Below, one piece after another: positions 54,545 to 63,539 of a stretch of 64,000 nucleotides of DNA. The stretch is from Bin34 sp965219935 (GTDB lineage Bacteria > Chloroflexota > Anaerolineae > Caldilineales > Caldilineaceae), in the NCBI GenBank assembly GCA_965219935.1, contig CBDCOU010000003.1:3038001-3102000 (forward strand). The letters are read 5' to 3'. The position numbers were made by a program, and so were the translations under genes. Each line of letters begins with the position of its first letter. Position 1 is the stretch's first letter. Below the pieces are notes generated by a model. That model was not told where the DNA came from, searched no databases, and saw only the letters and a program-made list of their open reading frames with translations.

Positions 54545-54779
54545 GTGGTCCGGTCCAGCCGTCTGGCGGCACCATCGATTGGGATGAGCCGGAGCGATCT
54601 CAAGGTGCACATGACCCAAGCGCGACGCGCAGGGGGGACAGCAGGAGTACAATCGCGGTCGGCAGGCCGGACATGATGAACCTTTGGCTGTGATTTGGTC
54701 CATGGCGCCAGCCCGGGGTGACTGCCAGGCACCGACATCAAGCTGTACAAAGCCCAGTTGAGAGGAGGAGATTGGACCC
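54545..54779. other. Gap upstream of the cysteine-rich protein gene
   Basis: No gene seen. The last part carries GAGAGGAGGAG, a strong ribosome-binding site for the gene at 54780. Confidence 0.35.
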
Positions 54780-55316
54780 ATGCCGAATGGAGGTTCAGAC
54801 TGTTGCGCTTCCTGCTGGTTCAACCGCGCAAACAACGGCACACCTGGAATCATAAATACCGACCCCAGGATCCCCAGTTTCTGCGAGATCCGCGGCCTCG
54901 CCATCCCGGATCCCGGCTACACCTACTGCGCCAATCACCCATACCGCCGACCCGATCGCGCCACCATACCCATCGGACCGGTATACACTGGCAACGCAGA
55001 CGGTGTACGGGAGATCTGGCAGCCATCACCAGACACCGAAGAAATCCGTCAGCACTTGTTGGACATCATAAGGTCCCCGAAGGAGCATAAAGACGGCTAT
55101 CCCTTCTACTCATCACCGCCCCACATGGAGGCGATTCTGCAACTGGTGGACTTCGGCGATCCGCGGCTCGTCGACGCATTGGAGGACCTGGCCCAGCAGA
55201 AGGAGGTGGAGAAAGTGCGTTCGGACATCCTCGATCTGATCCAGACCGTACGTGAAAAGCTGGACCAGTCGGATGGCTCAGGAGCCGAACCGAAGGACGG
55301 GGAGGATCAACGATGA
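54780..55316 (+). CDS. Cysteine-rich conserved hypothetical protein
   Basis: 178 residues. The N-terminal 70 residues have MPNGGSDCCASCWFNRANN, then FCEIRGLAIPDPGYTYCANH, with Cys8, Cys9, Cys12, Cys35, Cys50 and His53 as likely metal ligands. This N-terminal pattern recurs in uncharacterised bacterial proteins that I recognise only as a conserved family. The C-terminal half (about 105-165) is helical. GAGGAGG upstream gives a strong translation signal. Function is unknown. Confidence 0.75.
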   Translation: MPNGGSDCCASCWFNRANNGTPGIINTDPRIPSFCEIRGLAIPDPGYTYCANHPYRRPDRATIPIGPVYTGNADGVREIWQPSPDTEEIRQHLLDIIRSPKEHKDGYPFYSSPPHMEAILQLVDFGDPRLVDALEDLAQQKEVEKVRSDILDLIQTVREKLDQSDGSGAEPKDGEDQR

Positions 55317-55843
55317 AGAAAACTCTCGGATGAACGAGGGCGGTGCCGTAACGACGGTCAATGCCGCGAGCGCGATGGATAACGGGCAGGCCCTTGGTTG
55401 GCAGGTTTCCGAGCTTTGATCGTCGCGCAGCCGACTTTGAACCGGCGGTCCGCGCCAAAGGGGAGGCACCGACCGAACTGGAAGCCGGCCTATGCATCGT
55501 CGATGAACATTGCAGTCCGACCAAGGAACTGTGTCCCCCTTTTAACCTGCAACCTTCCCGCGCTGCTACCGGGGAGTCATCCCTCGAACCCCGTTGCCGG
55601 TGCGCTCATGGCCGAGTGCTCCTCCATCAACCACCGCGCACCACGAGTTGAGCGCGGGCGGAGACGTTCGGGATTCCGGTCCTCCAACCCGTACGGGCCG
55701 GGACGCATTCCCAGGGTGTGCCGGAACATGTACTGGGATGTAGGGCGTGCGCCGCGACTACACCAGCATCCAGTTCGTGGGGATTCCCCCGCGTCAACTG
55801 CCGCGGGGACAACAGTAAACCGCGAAGATCTGGGACCGACAAC
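55317..55843. other. Gene-free stretch with a hairpin near its right end
   Basis: No supported gene on either strand. Inverted repeat CCCCGCG / CGCGGGG (55787-55793 and 55802-55808, 8-base loop) lies 36 bases downstream of the sodX stop on the minus strand and may be the terminator of the sodN-sodX unit, though no T-run follows. Confidence 0.4.
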
Positions 55844-56290
55844 TTAGGCGGGCAGGTATCTACTGGTCACCCGACCCAGGATGTGCTCGGGCGGAAACAG
55901 GCCCAGTGTGCGGCTGTCGGTGCTGGCTTGTGGATTGTCCCCCCGCAGGAACACCCGGCCGTCCGGGGACACGGAGGCCACGCGCTTGAGAATGATCTCC
56001 TGTGGTGCCAGCGGATGGCGCGCCATTACAACATCGCCGACGCGCGGCGCACGTCGGCGGTAGGCCCGGGGATCCAGAAACAATTCGTCGCCGGGGGCAA
56101 ACTCCGGCAGCATGGAGGGGCCCCGCACGCGGATCTTCCGCCGCAGGTTGCAAAGCCGCAGGATCAGTTCGCGGCGGCCTGCCGTTGGCAGGGGTTCGTG
56201 CTCGGCGGAGCGGATGTCGCCCGGGAGAGCGGTCCGCTCCGCCAATCCAATGTCGGTCCCGGTCTTAGCTGGCGGTGTAGAAAGCGACAT
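55844..56290 (-). CDS. sodX: Nickel superoxide dismutase maturation protease, S26 family
   Basis: 148 residues from ATG 56290. The signal-peptidase S26 core has the nucleophile Ser59 in RVRGPSMLPEFAPGDEL and the general-base Lys102 in EIILKRVASV, then VFLRGDNPQASTDSRTLGLF. SodX-type proteases remove the leader of nickel superoxide dismutase so that the new N-terminal His can bind nickel. The gene overlaps sodN by 26 bases. A start at 56320 would overlap more and is less likely. No membrane anchor is seen, as usual for SodX. Confidence 0.85.
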   Translation of the reverse strand: MSLSTPPAKTGTDIGLAERTALPGDIRSAEHEPLPTAGRRELILRLCNLRRKIRVRGPSMLPEFAPGDELFLDPRAYRRRAPRVGDVVMARHPLAPQEIILKRVASVSPDGRVFLRGDNPQASTDSRTLGLFPPEHILGRVTSRYLPA

Positions 56291-56744
56291 CGCGGCCCTT
56301 GGTGGCCCAGAAGATCCCATGGATCTCCTCCACGGTGGCCAGCAGGTTCTGGGCAGCTTCGAGATCGACGCCCACCTTGCAGGCGGAGCAGAGCTTGGCC
56401 GCCTGCCAGAAGGTGTCGTGCAGGTCGGGATAGTCCGCCAGGTGTTCCGGCTTGAAGTAGTCCGTCCAGAGGATCAGGAGCTGGTCCTTGGCGCCCTGCG
56501 CCTCCTGCTCCTTGATCGCAATGAAACGGGCCGTGGTGTTCAGGTAGGCGACGACGGCCTCGGCATTGCCTTCGGACTTGGACGGCTGCTCCAGATCCAG
56601 GATCTTCTTGGTCATGGAGAGCACGGCCTCGGCGCGGATGCGCGCGTCGGCGGGATCGTACACGCCGCAGGGTCCGTCGCAGTGGGCGGAGACGTCCAGG
56701 GCCGGGCGGCGGCTTTCCAGCCGACCGAGCAGGGATTTCAACAT
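56265..56744 (-). CDS. sodN: Nickel-containing superoxide dismutase precursor
   Basis: 159 residues. After a 20-residue leader the mature N-terminus begins HCDGPCGVYDP (His21, Cys22 and Cys26), the nickel hook whose His1, Cys2 and Cys6 ligate nickel and convert superoxide to oxygen and peroxide. The rest is the usual four-helix bundle (for example MTKKILDLEQP, LWTDYFKPEHLADYPDLHDT). AAGGA ten bases before ATG 56744 supports the start. Its processing protease follows with an overlap. Confidence 0.95.
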   Translation of the reverse strand: MLKSLLGRLESRRPALDVSAHCDGPCGVYDPADARIRAEAVLSMTKKILDLEQPSKSEGNAEAVVAYLNTTARFIAIKEQEAQGAKDQLLILWTDYFKPEHLADYPDLHDTFWQAAKLCSACKVGVDLEAAQNLLATVEEIHGIFWATKGRDVAFYTAS

Positions 56745-56840
56745 GGTCAGTATTCCTTTCTCTTGATAGATTGCCGGACAAACAGATGGGCAAATTGTAT
56801 CGCGAACGAACCCCTGCGCCGCAGGATCGGGGCCTGTTGG

Positions 56841-57896
56841 TCAGGCGACGGGCTCCATCTCCAGGATGGATTGCGCCTTGCGGGCCACGTCTGTGTTCGG
56901 GTCGCGCTTGATTGCCTTGAGCAAATGCAGCTGGGCGTCTGCATCACCCTGGGCGGCCAGTTCCAGGGCTTCGGCCATGCCCGTATCGGTGTACTGCAGA
57001 TCCGTGGGAATGACAACCAGGTCGTCCCGCTCCCAGTAGTACTTGAAGTCGTCGGATTCCTCGCCCCAGTCCGCGTACACCTGCTCCCAAGTATGGGGAT
57101 TGTCTACGCGATGCTGCCCCAGGTGCGGGGTCAGCATGTGCTCGGACACGGGTGCCTGCCGGGCGGTGTAGCGATTGTCGAGGGAGATGCGCAGCCGGTC
57201 CTCGGTCACGTTGGGCAGGGCCCGGTGCAGGGTCAGGCTGTGGAACATGAGACAGTCGCCCGGTTCGTAGTCCGTGCTGTGCCACTGGCCCTCGTAGGAA
57301 TCCTCCTCCACGTTCAGCGCGCCGGCACCCAGCGAGAAGTGGTGGTCCAGCACCCTCTCCACCTTGTGGGAGCCGGGGATTAAGGCGAGCGGGCCGAGCT
57401 CCACGGGGCAGGCGCCCAGGGGCGACCAGCAGGTGTAGGTCTCGAAGTTTCCCTGGAAGTGGACGAAGTCCTGGTGCACGGGGGTGGTGTGCTCCGTGTA
57501 CTTGGGAAACCACATGCGGATGATCTTCTGGGGATGGGGTAGAGGTTCCGCCCCGTCCATGATCGCGGACATGACATCCATGATCTCCTGCTGGTGCGGT
57601 ATCCGATGGAACAGTTCGAGACGATAGGCCTGGTAGTACACCTCGGCGTAGTCCAGGTCGCCTTCCGTGCAGCGCTTGTCCACGTTGGCGATGCCGTCCA
57701 TCAGTTCGGTGCCGGGGACAAGCCAATCGTTGGCTTGCAACACCGTCAGAATTTGGCGGCGCAGTTCCATGGTCCGGTCCTGATCCATGAGGCCGCGGAT
57801 GAAGAGATACCCCTCTTCGGCCATGCGGTCCCGCAAGGCGGGGCCGTTCCCCAGCAGGTCGTTGGACTCCCTGAAAGGCTGCAGCGGTATGGACAT
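56841..57896 (-). CDS. Phytanoyl-CoA dioxygenase family protein with C-terminal extension
   Basis: 351 residues from ATG 57896, chosen because AAGGA lies nine bases before it; earlier starts lie in a poorly coding leader. The Fe(II) site appears as TPVHQDFVHF (His-x-Asp), with the distal His and Arg in MFHSLTLHRALPNVTEDRLR. A tail of about 60 residues, with ALELAAQGDADAQLHLLKAI and similar helical repeats, follows the catalytic core and is not a usual part of the family. It is downstream of a methyltransferase gene on the same strand. Substrate unknown. Confidence 0.88.
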   Translation of the reverse strand: MSIPLQPFRESNDLLGNGPALRDRMAEEGYLFIRGLMDQDRTMELRRQILTVLQANDWLVPGTELMDGIANVDKRCTEGDLDYAEVYYQAYRLELFHRIPHQQEIMDVMSAIMDGAEPLPHPQKIIRMWFPKYTEHTTPVHQDFVHFQGNFETYTCWSPLGACPVELGPLALIPGSHKVERVLDHHFSLGAGALNVEEDSYEGQWHSTDYEPGDCLMFHSLTLHRALPNVTEDRLRISLDNRYTARQAPVSEHMLTPHLGQHRVDNPHTWEQVYADWGEESDDFKYYWERDDLVVIPTDLQYTDTGMAEALELAAQGDADAQLHLLKAIKRDPNTDVARKAQSILEMEPVA

Positions 57897-58147
57897 GATG
57901 ATCATTCCTTGCGCGACACGGTGGCCGCGCGCTGGGCACCGACTCCCGGTCTGGGGACGGTCGATGCTGTCTGGTTCAACAATGCCGAAACACGGCGGAT
58001 GCAAGGCAGTATTGTAGTCCAATCTCCGCGGTCGGAGACTCCGTTCGGTGCCGGGACACCCTTGCAGGCTCAACGACGGATTGCCGCCCGGGACGTGCTG
58101 CCTGTCTGGACAAAGACCAGATCAGGGCTGCCGAGCAAAATCCGACT

Positions 58148-58834
58148 TCATGCGGAAGGTTCCTTGCGTCCCACCATCACGGCCATGGGGCCCTCACGCC
58201 ATACGCACTCGCTACGGAACCCTGCAGTGTTGAGATCGGCCAACTCCTCCTCCACCGGGAAGTAGGTGTCTTCCTCTTCCCATTCCGCAAGGTGTTGCCG
58301 GGCGCGCTCCTCGTTGATCCCGCACGCCGCCATGTGGTCGATCCACTGGCGGAAGGTCTCCTGTCGCCCAGGTTCGTCCCGCGGCATGGTCACATCGGCG
58401 TTGACGAAGAGACCGCCCAGGGGCAGCACCTTGTGAATCCGCCGGTACAGATCGGTTTTCTCGTTCCTGGTCGCTATATGGTGCAGTGCCAGTGAAGCCG
58501 CCACGCCATGGCACGGGGGGAGTTCGGAGAAAAAGGACATCTCCCGCAAACGCACGCGCTTTCCAAAACGGGCAAGACGGATCCGGGCCTGGGCCAGCAT
58601 TTCCGGATCGACATCGATCAGGTCGATGTGCCCGACTCCGCCATGGTTCAGCAGTGCCTGGGTCAGCGAACCGGTCCCGCCCCCAAGGTCAAGCACCCGA
58701 CTCGGACGGACCAGTGCAAATTCGCGGGCCACGGCCGCAAGCATTGCATCGTAGCCCGGCGCAAAACGGCGGATCGTCTCGTCGTAGTCGTCGATTGCCA
58801 ATCGGAGATGGCGACTTACCGAGTGCTGGGACAT
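58148..58834 (-). CDS. Class I SAM-dependent methyltransferase
   Basis: 228 residues. Motif I (VLDLGGGTGSLTQALL, near residue 47), the acidic residue that binds the SAM ribose in IDLIDVDPEML, and PPCHGVAASLALHHI (motif II region) are all present. The target is not visible. It lies upstream of the dioxygenase gene with a 251-base gap. Start ATG 58834; an upstream frame is a shadow. Confidence 0.9.
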   Translation of the reverse strand: MSQHSVSRHLRLAIDDYDETIRRFAPGYDAMLAAVAREFALVRPSRVLDLGGGTGSLTQALLNHGGVGHIDLIDVDPEMLAQARIRLARFGKRVRLREMSFFSELPPCHGVAASLALHHIATRNEKTDLYRRIHKVLPLGGLFVNADVTMPRDEPGRQETFRQWIDHMAACGINEERARQHLAEWEEEDTYFPVEEELADLNTAGFRSECVWREGPMAVMVGRKEPSA

Positions 58835-59223
58835 AGGTCAAGGATTTGGATATGTTTGGACCGGTGTTCTTGCCTTGCCACAACATGTCGGGGAGTGGGC
58901 TCGGGGCTTGGAACGGAACAAGGCACGAGACCCGACTGTGGTTGATGCAGGACGACACAACGATGGGAGTGTCCGGCACAATTGCTGCGCAATATACTCG
59001 CGCCGGCATCCGGTGCCAAACCGCCGGCAACCTGGCGGTTTGGCTGGCAACCCGCTGCGAGTTGAGGCGCATCCCGCGGATCATGGGCATGGAAGAGGGT
59101 GTGGGGAAACGGCCCCCTTGGGCCACACCCCGCCGCCTCCTTCTGTAGAATCGAGACAGGACCTGCCCGAGTCCGCGATTGTTCCCGGACAACCGCTTCA
59201 GCCTGATATCTAGAGTCCAATCC
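58835..59223. other. Intergenic region with a strong hairpin
   Basis: No gene. A perfect 11-bp stem GCCAAACCGCC / GGCGGTTTGGC with an 8-base loop lies at 59015-59044. A second arm pair GGTGTGG / CCACACC occurs near 59097-59129. Both are upstream of the gene at 59224 and of the divergent methyltransferase, so a leader or terminator role is possible. Confidence 0.4.
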
Positions 59224-59922
59224 ATGATCAAGTCAAACAGTTCCCACTCGGCGAAGACCCATGGTGGCGGGGAAATCAGCAGACGCAATTTTCTGTGCCT
59301 GACAGGCACAGCCGTCGGCATCTCCATCCTCGCCGCGTGTGCCACCCCCTCCTTTGTGCTTGGTAACGGTGCAGGAATCAGGCAGGGGGAGCTAGCCGCA
59401 ACGATGCCTGACGGCATCGCCCGCGGGCGCGACGGCCTGGCACTTTTCGATCCCCACCGGGGCAGCCACCTGCCGATGCACCCGGACCAACGACAGCACT
59501 TCCATGAAGCCTTCGGGCTTGTTTTCGCGACGCCGTTTCCCTGTCCGGAGATGCTCCCGGTCCACGCCGCGGAGCCGGACGTCACCGTGTCCTACGGCCC
59601 CGTGGACGCCGTCACCAAGCCGTCGTACAACGGACCCTGGGATCAAATCCAGTTCGTTGACGGCAACATCCTCTACAACCGGACCGGCGTGACGCGGGCT
59701 GCCGTGAGAGACGGCAACTCCATTACGCTGCAACGGATGCCGTGGGTCCCCGACGACGAAGTCCGATACGCGTTTCTGTCAATCGTCATGACGGCCCTGT
59801 TGCCGCAACGCGACATCCTGTCCCTGCCCGCCAGCGCCGTATCCGCCGCTACCATCCCGCATCGGGGACGGCAGTGGCCGGCACTGGCCGATTTCGTTGA
59901 ATCCGAACTGGCACGGGCCTGA
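59224..59922 (+). CDS. Tat-type lipoprotein with an HprK-like N-terminal domain remnant
   Basis: 232 residues. The N-terminus has SRRNFLCLTGTAVGISILAA and lipobox Cys39, with the Arg pair exactly 18 residues before the cysteine, as in the three sugar-binding proteins here. The mature part is different: VTVSYGPVDAV, DGNILYNRTGVTRAAVRDGN and ALLPQRDILSLPASAV resemble the domain that precedes the Walker motif in HprK-like kinases, but the sequence ends soon after with no Walker A. It may be a truncated or re-purposed protein. ATG 59224 is preceded by no clear ribosome-binding site. Function not assigned. Confidence 0.6.
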   Translation: MIKSNSSHSAKTHGGGEISRRNFLCLTGTAVGISILAACATPSFVLGNGAGIRQGELAATMPDGIARGRDGLALFDPHRGSHLPMHPDQRQHFHEAFGLVFATPFPCPEMLPVHAAEPDVTVSYGPVDAVTKPSYNGPWDQIQFVDGNILYNRTGVTRAAVRDGNSITLQRMPWVPDDEVRYAFLSIVMTALLPQRDILSLPASAVSAATIPHRGRQWPALADFVESELARA

Positions 59923-60179
59923 ACGATGCGGTGCCCCAAACCTCGGAGCTGGTGCGGAGGGGCACGGGAACATAATCGAAGCCGAAGGAAACCTGTCAGG
60001 AGCCTTAACGAGACGTTGTATTGAGTTTGTGGCACGAAAAGGCGGGTTCGGACCCTGACACAGTGTCCTGTCACGCGTGTGCTACGCTACCGATTGTCGG
60101 GCGTGATGCAATTGAATTCCCATTCGCGCGCCGTTCCGTTTGCGCATCGATCGATCAATGAATCGTCAAGGAGGCCATT

Positions 60180-61553
60180 ATGCAGACACAACGTTTCAGT
60201 CGCCGCCAGTTCCTGTCATTGGCGGGCGCGACGGGCAGCGCCGCCCTGCTCGCCGCCTGTGCAGTGGCCCCGGCCGACGGCGAAACGGGCGCCGCCGCCG
60301 AACCGGTAACGGTCAGCGTTCAGTCCGGCTGGTGCACCGAGGGAGGTTGCGACATCTGGACACCGTCGATTGAGATGTTCAACGAAAAGTATCCCGACAT
60401 CGCGATCGACATGATCCGCATTGCGGTGAACCCGGAAGACACAATGACGGCGGTGGCCGGCGGCACCGCACCGGACGTGTACCACCGCTACATCGGCGGC
60501 TTCGCCGAGTTGATGGCACGCGGCGTGATGCTCCCGCTCGACGACCTGATTGCCGGCGACGAGGACTTCGACCCGGACATCTATTTGGGCACCCAGTGGG
60601 ACAACGGGAAATGGGACGATGTGACCTACGGCATTCCCGTGCTCGAGGGTGGTTCCATGCCGGCCCTCTGCTGGCACAAGCACCTGATTGAGGAGATCGG
60701 CGGTGATCCGGAGGTCGGCCCGAGGTCCTGGTATGAGATGCTGGACTGGTCCCGGAAGCTTCTCCAGTACGACGAGGACGGCAACCTGACGCAGGCTGGC
60801 TACGATCCCAAGGATGCCTATGGGTTCACCGTCATTGCCTGGCCGGTCGTCTTCGATGAGAACTACATCACCGCGGACAAGCGGACCTTCACCTTCGCTA
60901 CGGAGGCTTGGGCGGAGGGTCTCGAGATCGTTGCCGCGTTCTGGACCGATGTCGGTGTGGACAAGATGCAGGCCTTCGCCGACCAGTGGCCTTACTGGAC
61001 CGGTTACCCGTCCAGCGGCTTCAACAATGCCAAACGGGCCATGATCATGAACGGCAACTGGATGCCGGGTGCCATGCGGAGAATGGTCGAAGAGACCGGT
61101 GTCGAACTGGACTCGATCGGCTACGGCTTCCATCCCAACTTGAACGAGGGCCTGAAGGCCATCGACTTCGGCACGGGCCATACGCTCTTCATGCCCCGGA
61201 GTACCCAAGTGGCCGATGAGGGCTTCAAGTTCATGGTACACATGACCAGTGTCGAGGTGGCCCTGGTCGAGTTCGAGATCCGCGCCGCGGCCATGTGGAG
61301 CAGGCCGTTGCTGGACGCGATTGATCTCTCCTCGGTGCCCGGCCTGCAGTGGTTCTTCGATGCGCCGCTGGAAGCGGACAGGCTCTGGAGCCCCAACGAG
61401 TTCCTCACCCCCGTCCAGTCCCAGGTCGAAATCCTGTGGCAGCGGGCCATTGAGGAGACCATGGTGGGTGCCAAGCCGGCCGCCGACGCCCTTGCCGACA
61501 TCAACACCGAACTGCAGCTGTCCCTGGACGAGTATTGGGAAACGCAAAGCTAG
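60180..61553 (+). CDS. Sugar ABC transporter substrate-binding lipoprotein
   Basis: 457 residues. The N-terminus is FSRRQFLSLAGATGSAALLA with Cys27 in LAAC. The mature domain begins EPVTVSVQSGWC and shows the family-1 order, with DIAIDMIRIAVNPEDTMTAV and AGGTAPDVYHRYIGGFAELM near the N-terminus. AAGGAGG is ideally placed before ATG 60180. It heads the third sugar importer of the window. The substrate is unknown; a hairpin follows. Confidence 0.94.
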   Translation: MQTQRFSRRQFLSLAGATGSAALLAACAVAPADGETGAAAEPVTVSVQSGWCTEGGCDIWTPSIEMFNEKYPDIAIDMIRIAVNPEDTMTAVAGGTAPDVYHRYIGGFAELMARGVMLPLDDLIAGDEDFDPDIYLGTQWDNGKWDDVTYGIPVLEGGSMPALCWHKHLIEEIGGDPEVGPRSWYEMLDWSRKLLQYDEDGNLTQAGYDPKDAYGFTVIAWPVVFDENYITADKRTFTFATEAWAEGLEIVAAFWTDVGVDKMQAFADQWPYWTGYPSSGFNNAKRAMIMNGNWMPGAMRRMVEETGVELDSIGYGFHPNLNEGLKAIDFGTGHTLFMPRSTQVADEGFKFMVHMTSVEVALVEFEIRAAAMWSRPLLDAIDLSSVPGLQWFFDAPLEADRLWSPNEFLTPVQSQVEILWQRAIEETMVGAKPAADALADINTELQLSLDEYWETQS

Positions 61554-61577
61554 CTCTGCATTCCGGTTGATTGCATC

Positions 61578-61607
61578 GGGTCGCACCCGCGTCTGCGGGT
61601 GCGACCC
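61578..61607 (+). promoter_or_regulatory. Intercistronic stem-loop in the third sugar operon
   Basis: Perfect 13-bp stem GGGTCGCACCCGC / GCGGGTGCGACCC with a 4-base loop, 24 bases after the binding-protein stop and 62 bases before the permease start. It is the most stable of the recurring hairpins in this position. Confidence 0.75.
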
Positions 61608-61669
61608 GTCTTCCAATTGCCCCTTTCGAACCGGGGTACCTGAATTCGGGTTCAAACCCTTGGGTCCCC

Positions 61670-62623
61670 ATGACATCCACCGGTCTAAGCGCAGAACAAC
61701 CGGGGATGCCGGAGAGGGAGGCGCTTCTCCACCGCCAAGCCGTACGCCGACGCTTCCGCCGGCGCATGCTGCCTTTCCTCTTCATCCTGCCGTGGATCCT
61801 GGGCGTGCTCCTCTTTCAGGCCTACCCGATCCTGGATTCCTTCTACCACAGCTTCACCATCTACGACGTCTTCCAACCCGCCAAGTGGGCCGGTCTGCGC
61901 AACTACCGCAATCTGTTCGAGAACTCCTACACGCGCATGGCGCTGCTGAACACGCTGCTGTACGTCGCGGTCTCGGTTCCCGGGGGGTTGATAATCGGCC
62001 TGTTGCAGGCGCTCCTGCTAAACGTCAAGGTGCGCGGCCTGCAGCTCTTCCGCACGTTGGCAATCGTGCCCGGCACCGTACCCGCGGCAGGCGCGGCGGC
62101 CGTGTCGGTTTTCATTTGGAGCCCTGGGCTGGGGTTGATCAACAGCATATTGGAATGGTTGGGCCTGCCCTGGCGGCAAAGTTGGATCACGGATCCGGTG
62201 ATGGTCAAGTGGATCTTCATCTTCATGACAATCCAGGGCGGCATCGGCATGCTGATCTTCCTGGCCGGTCTGCAAAACGTGCCCCAAGAGCTCTACGACG
62301 CTTCCAAGATGGACGGTGCCCACAGCGTGCAGACCCTGTTCAGTGTCACGCTGCCCATGCTGACCCCCTACACCCTCTTCAACCTGCTGACCAGCCTGAT
62401 TGGGGCGTTCCAGTACTTTACGGCCCCCATGCTGATGACCGGCGGCGGTCCGGCCGGCGGGTCCACCTTCTATGCCCAGTTGATCTACGAAAATGCATTT
62501 AAGTTTTTCAGGATGGGGCACGCGGCCGCGTTGGCGTGGATCCTGTTCATCATTTGCGTGGTGATCGTGTTCGCGGTCTTCCGCTCGTCGGCAAGCTGGG
62601 TCTACTACGAGGGAGGCAACTGA
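61670..62623 (+). CDS. Carbohydrate ABC transporter permease, MalF type
   Basis: 317 residues from ATG 61670 (ATG 61706 is an alternative; the frame from 61571 crosses the hairpin and is unlikely). The first membrane segment is MLPFLFILPWILGVLLFQAY. The EAA loop is LYDASKMDGAHSVQTLFSVT followed by LPMLTP. The C-terminus ends SASWVYYEGGN, as in the other MalF-type permeases. Works with the MalG-type gene that starts four bases after its stop. Confidence 0.93.
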   Translation: MTSTGLSAEQPGMPEREALLHRQAVRRRFRRRMLPFLFILPWILGVLLFQAYPILDSFYHSFTIYDVFQPAKWAGLRNYRNLFENSYTRMALLNTLLYVAVSVPGGLIIGLLQALLLNVKVRGLQLFRTLAIVPGTVPAAGAAAVSVFIWSPGLGLINSILEWLGLPWRQSWITDPVMVKWIFIFMTIQGGIGMLIFLAGLQNVPQELYDASKMDGAHSVQTLFSVTLPMLTPYTLFNLLTSLIGAFQYFTAPMLMTGGGPAGGSTFYAQLIYENAFKFFRMGHAAALAWILFIICVVIVFAVFRSSASWVYYEGGN

Positions 62624-62627
62624 GGCC

Positions 62628-63521
62628 ATGGCCGGCCTTTCCACGACGCGGGACCAGAGGATGGGTGGTTTCTACCTCGGGATGCGATCCCGAAGAGCCC
62701 TGCAACACACCATTGCCTACCTGCTGATCGCCGCAATGCTGGTCATTGCATTGATGCCCCTGGCATGGATGTTCGGCACCTCCTTCAAGACGCTGGATCA
62801 GATGCGGATCACCGTTCCCATCCAGTGGATCCCGAACCCGGTAACGCTCGAGAATTATGTCAAGGGCTGGGCTGCACGCGACTGGCTGCACTATCTGCGC
62901 AATACGGTGTTCCTAGCCGTATTCGTTGGCATCCCCACCATGCTTTCTTGCACCTTGGCCGCCTACGCCTTTGCGCGCATGAAGTTCCCCGGCAGCGAAG
63001 CGTTGATGCTGATCAACATCAGTCTGATGTTAATCCCGGACCAGGTAACGCTCGTACCCCGATTCGTGATGATGGCCCGCATGGGTTGGGTGGGAACCTG
63101 GCTGCCGGCGATTTTGCCCTCCATGCTGGCCCTCAATCCGGCGATGGTCTTCGTACTGCGCCAGTTCTTTCGCGCCATTCCCAACGACCTGTCCGATGCC
63201 GCCCGGATAGACGGCTGTCACGATTTGGGAATCTTCTGGCGCATCGTCCTGCCGCTGTCCAGACCGATCCTGGCCCTGCAGATTGTGTTGATCACATCCT
63301 GGGCCTGGAACGAACTGCTCTTTGCCCTCCTCTACCTCAAGGACAAGAGCATGCAGACGCTGACCTTGGCGATGCAAGGCTTCATCGGCATCCGCGAAGA
63401 CACGGCCTGGGGCCAGATGATGGCCATGTCGGTGCTGATGTCGCTGCCCATGATGGTGCTCGCCTACTACGGACAGCGCTACTTCACCGAAGGCTTCACC
63501 CTCAGCGGGATCAAGGGCTGA
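62628..63521 (+). CDS. Carbohydrate ABC transporter permease, MalG type
   Basis: 297 residues. An N-terminal membrane segment (TIAYLLIAAMLVIALMPLAW) is followed by the EAA loop DLSDAARIDGCHDLGIFWRI and LPLSRPILA. It ends GFTLSGIKG, the family's usual terminus. The gene starts four bases after the MalF-type stop. No ATPase follows. Confidence 0.94.
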   Translation: MAGLSTTRDQRMGGFYLGMRSRRALQHTIAYLLIAAMLVIALMPLAWMFGTSFKTLDQMRITVPIQWIPNPVTLENYVKGWAARDWLHYLRNTVFLAVFVGIPTMLSCTLAAYAFARMKFPGSEALMLINISLMLIPDQVTLVPRFVMMARMGWVGTWLPAILPSMLALNPAMVFVLRQFFRAIPNDLSDAARIDGCHDLGIFWRIVLPLSRPILALQIVLITSWAWNELLFALLYLKDKSMQTLTLAMQGFIGIREDTAWGQMMAMSVLMSLPMMVLAYYGQRYFTEGFTLSGIKG

Positions 63522-63539
63522 GACGAAGCGCGGCGGGCC

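Noticed and set aside
61620..61670. tRNA-like stretch with GGTTCAAACCC before the permease gene
   Set aside because: No acceptor stem, anticodon stem or D-arm around it; a T-arm-like hexamer alone is not evidence.
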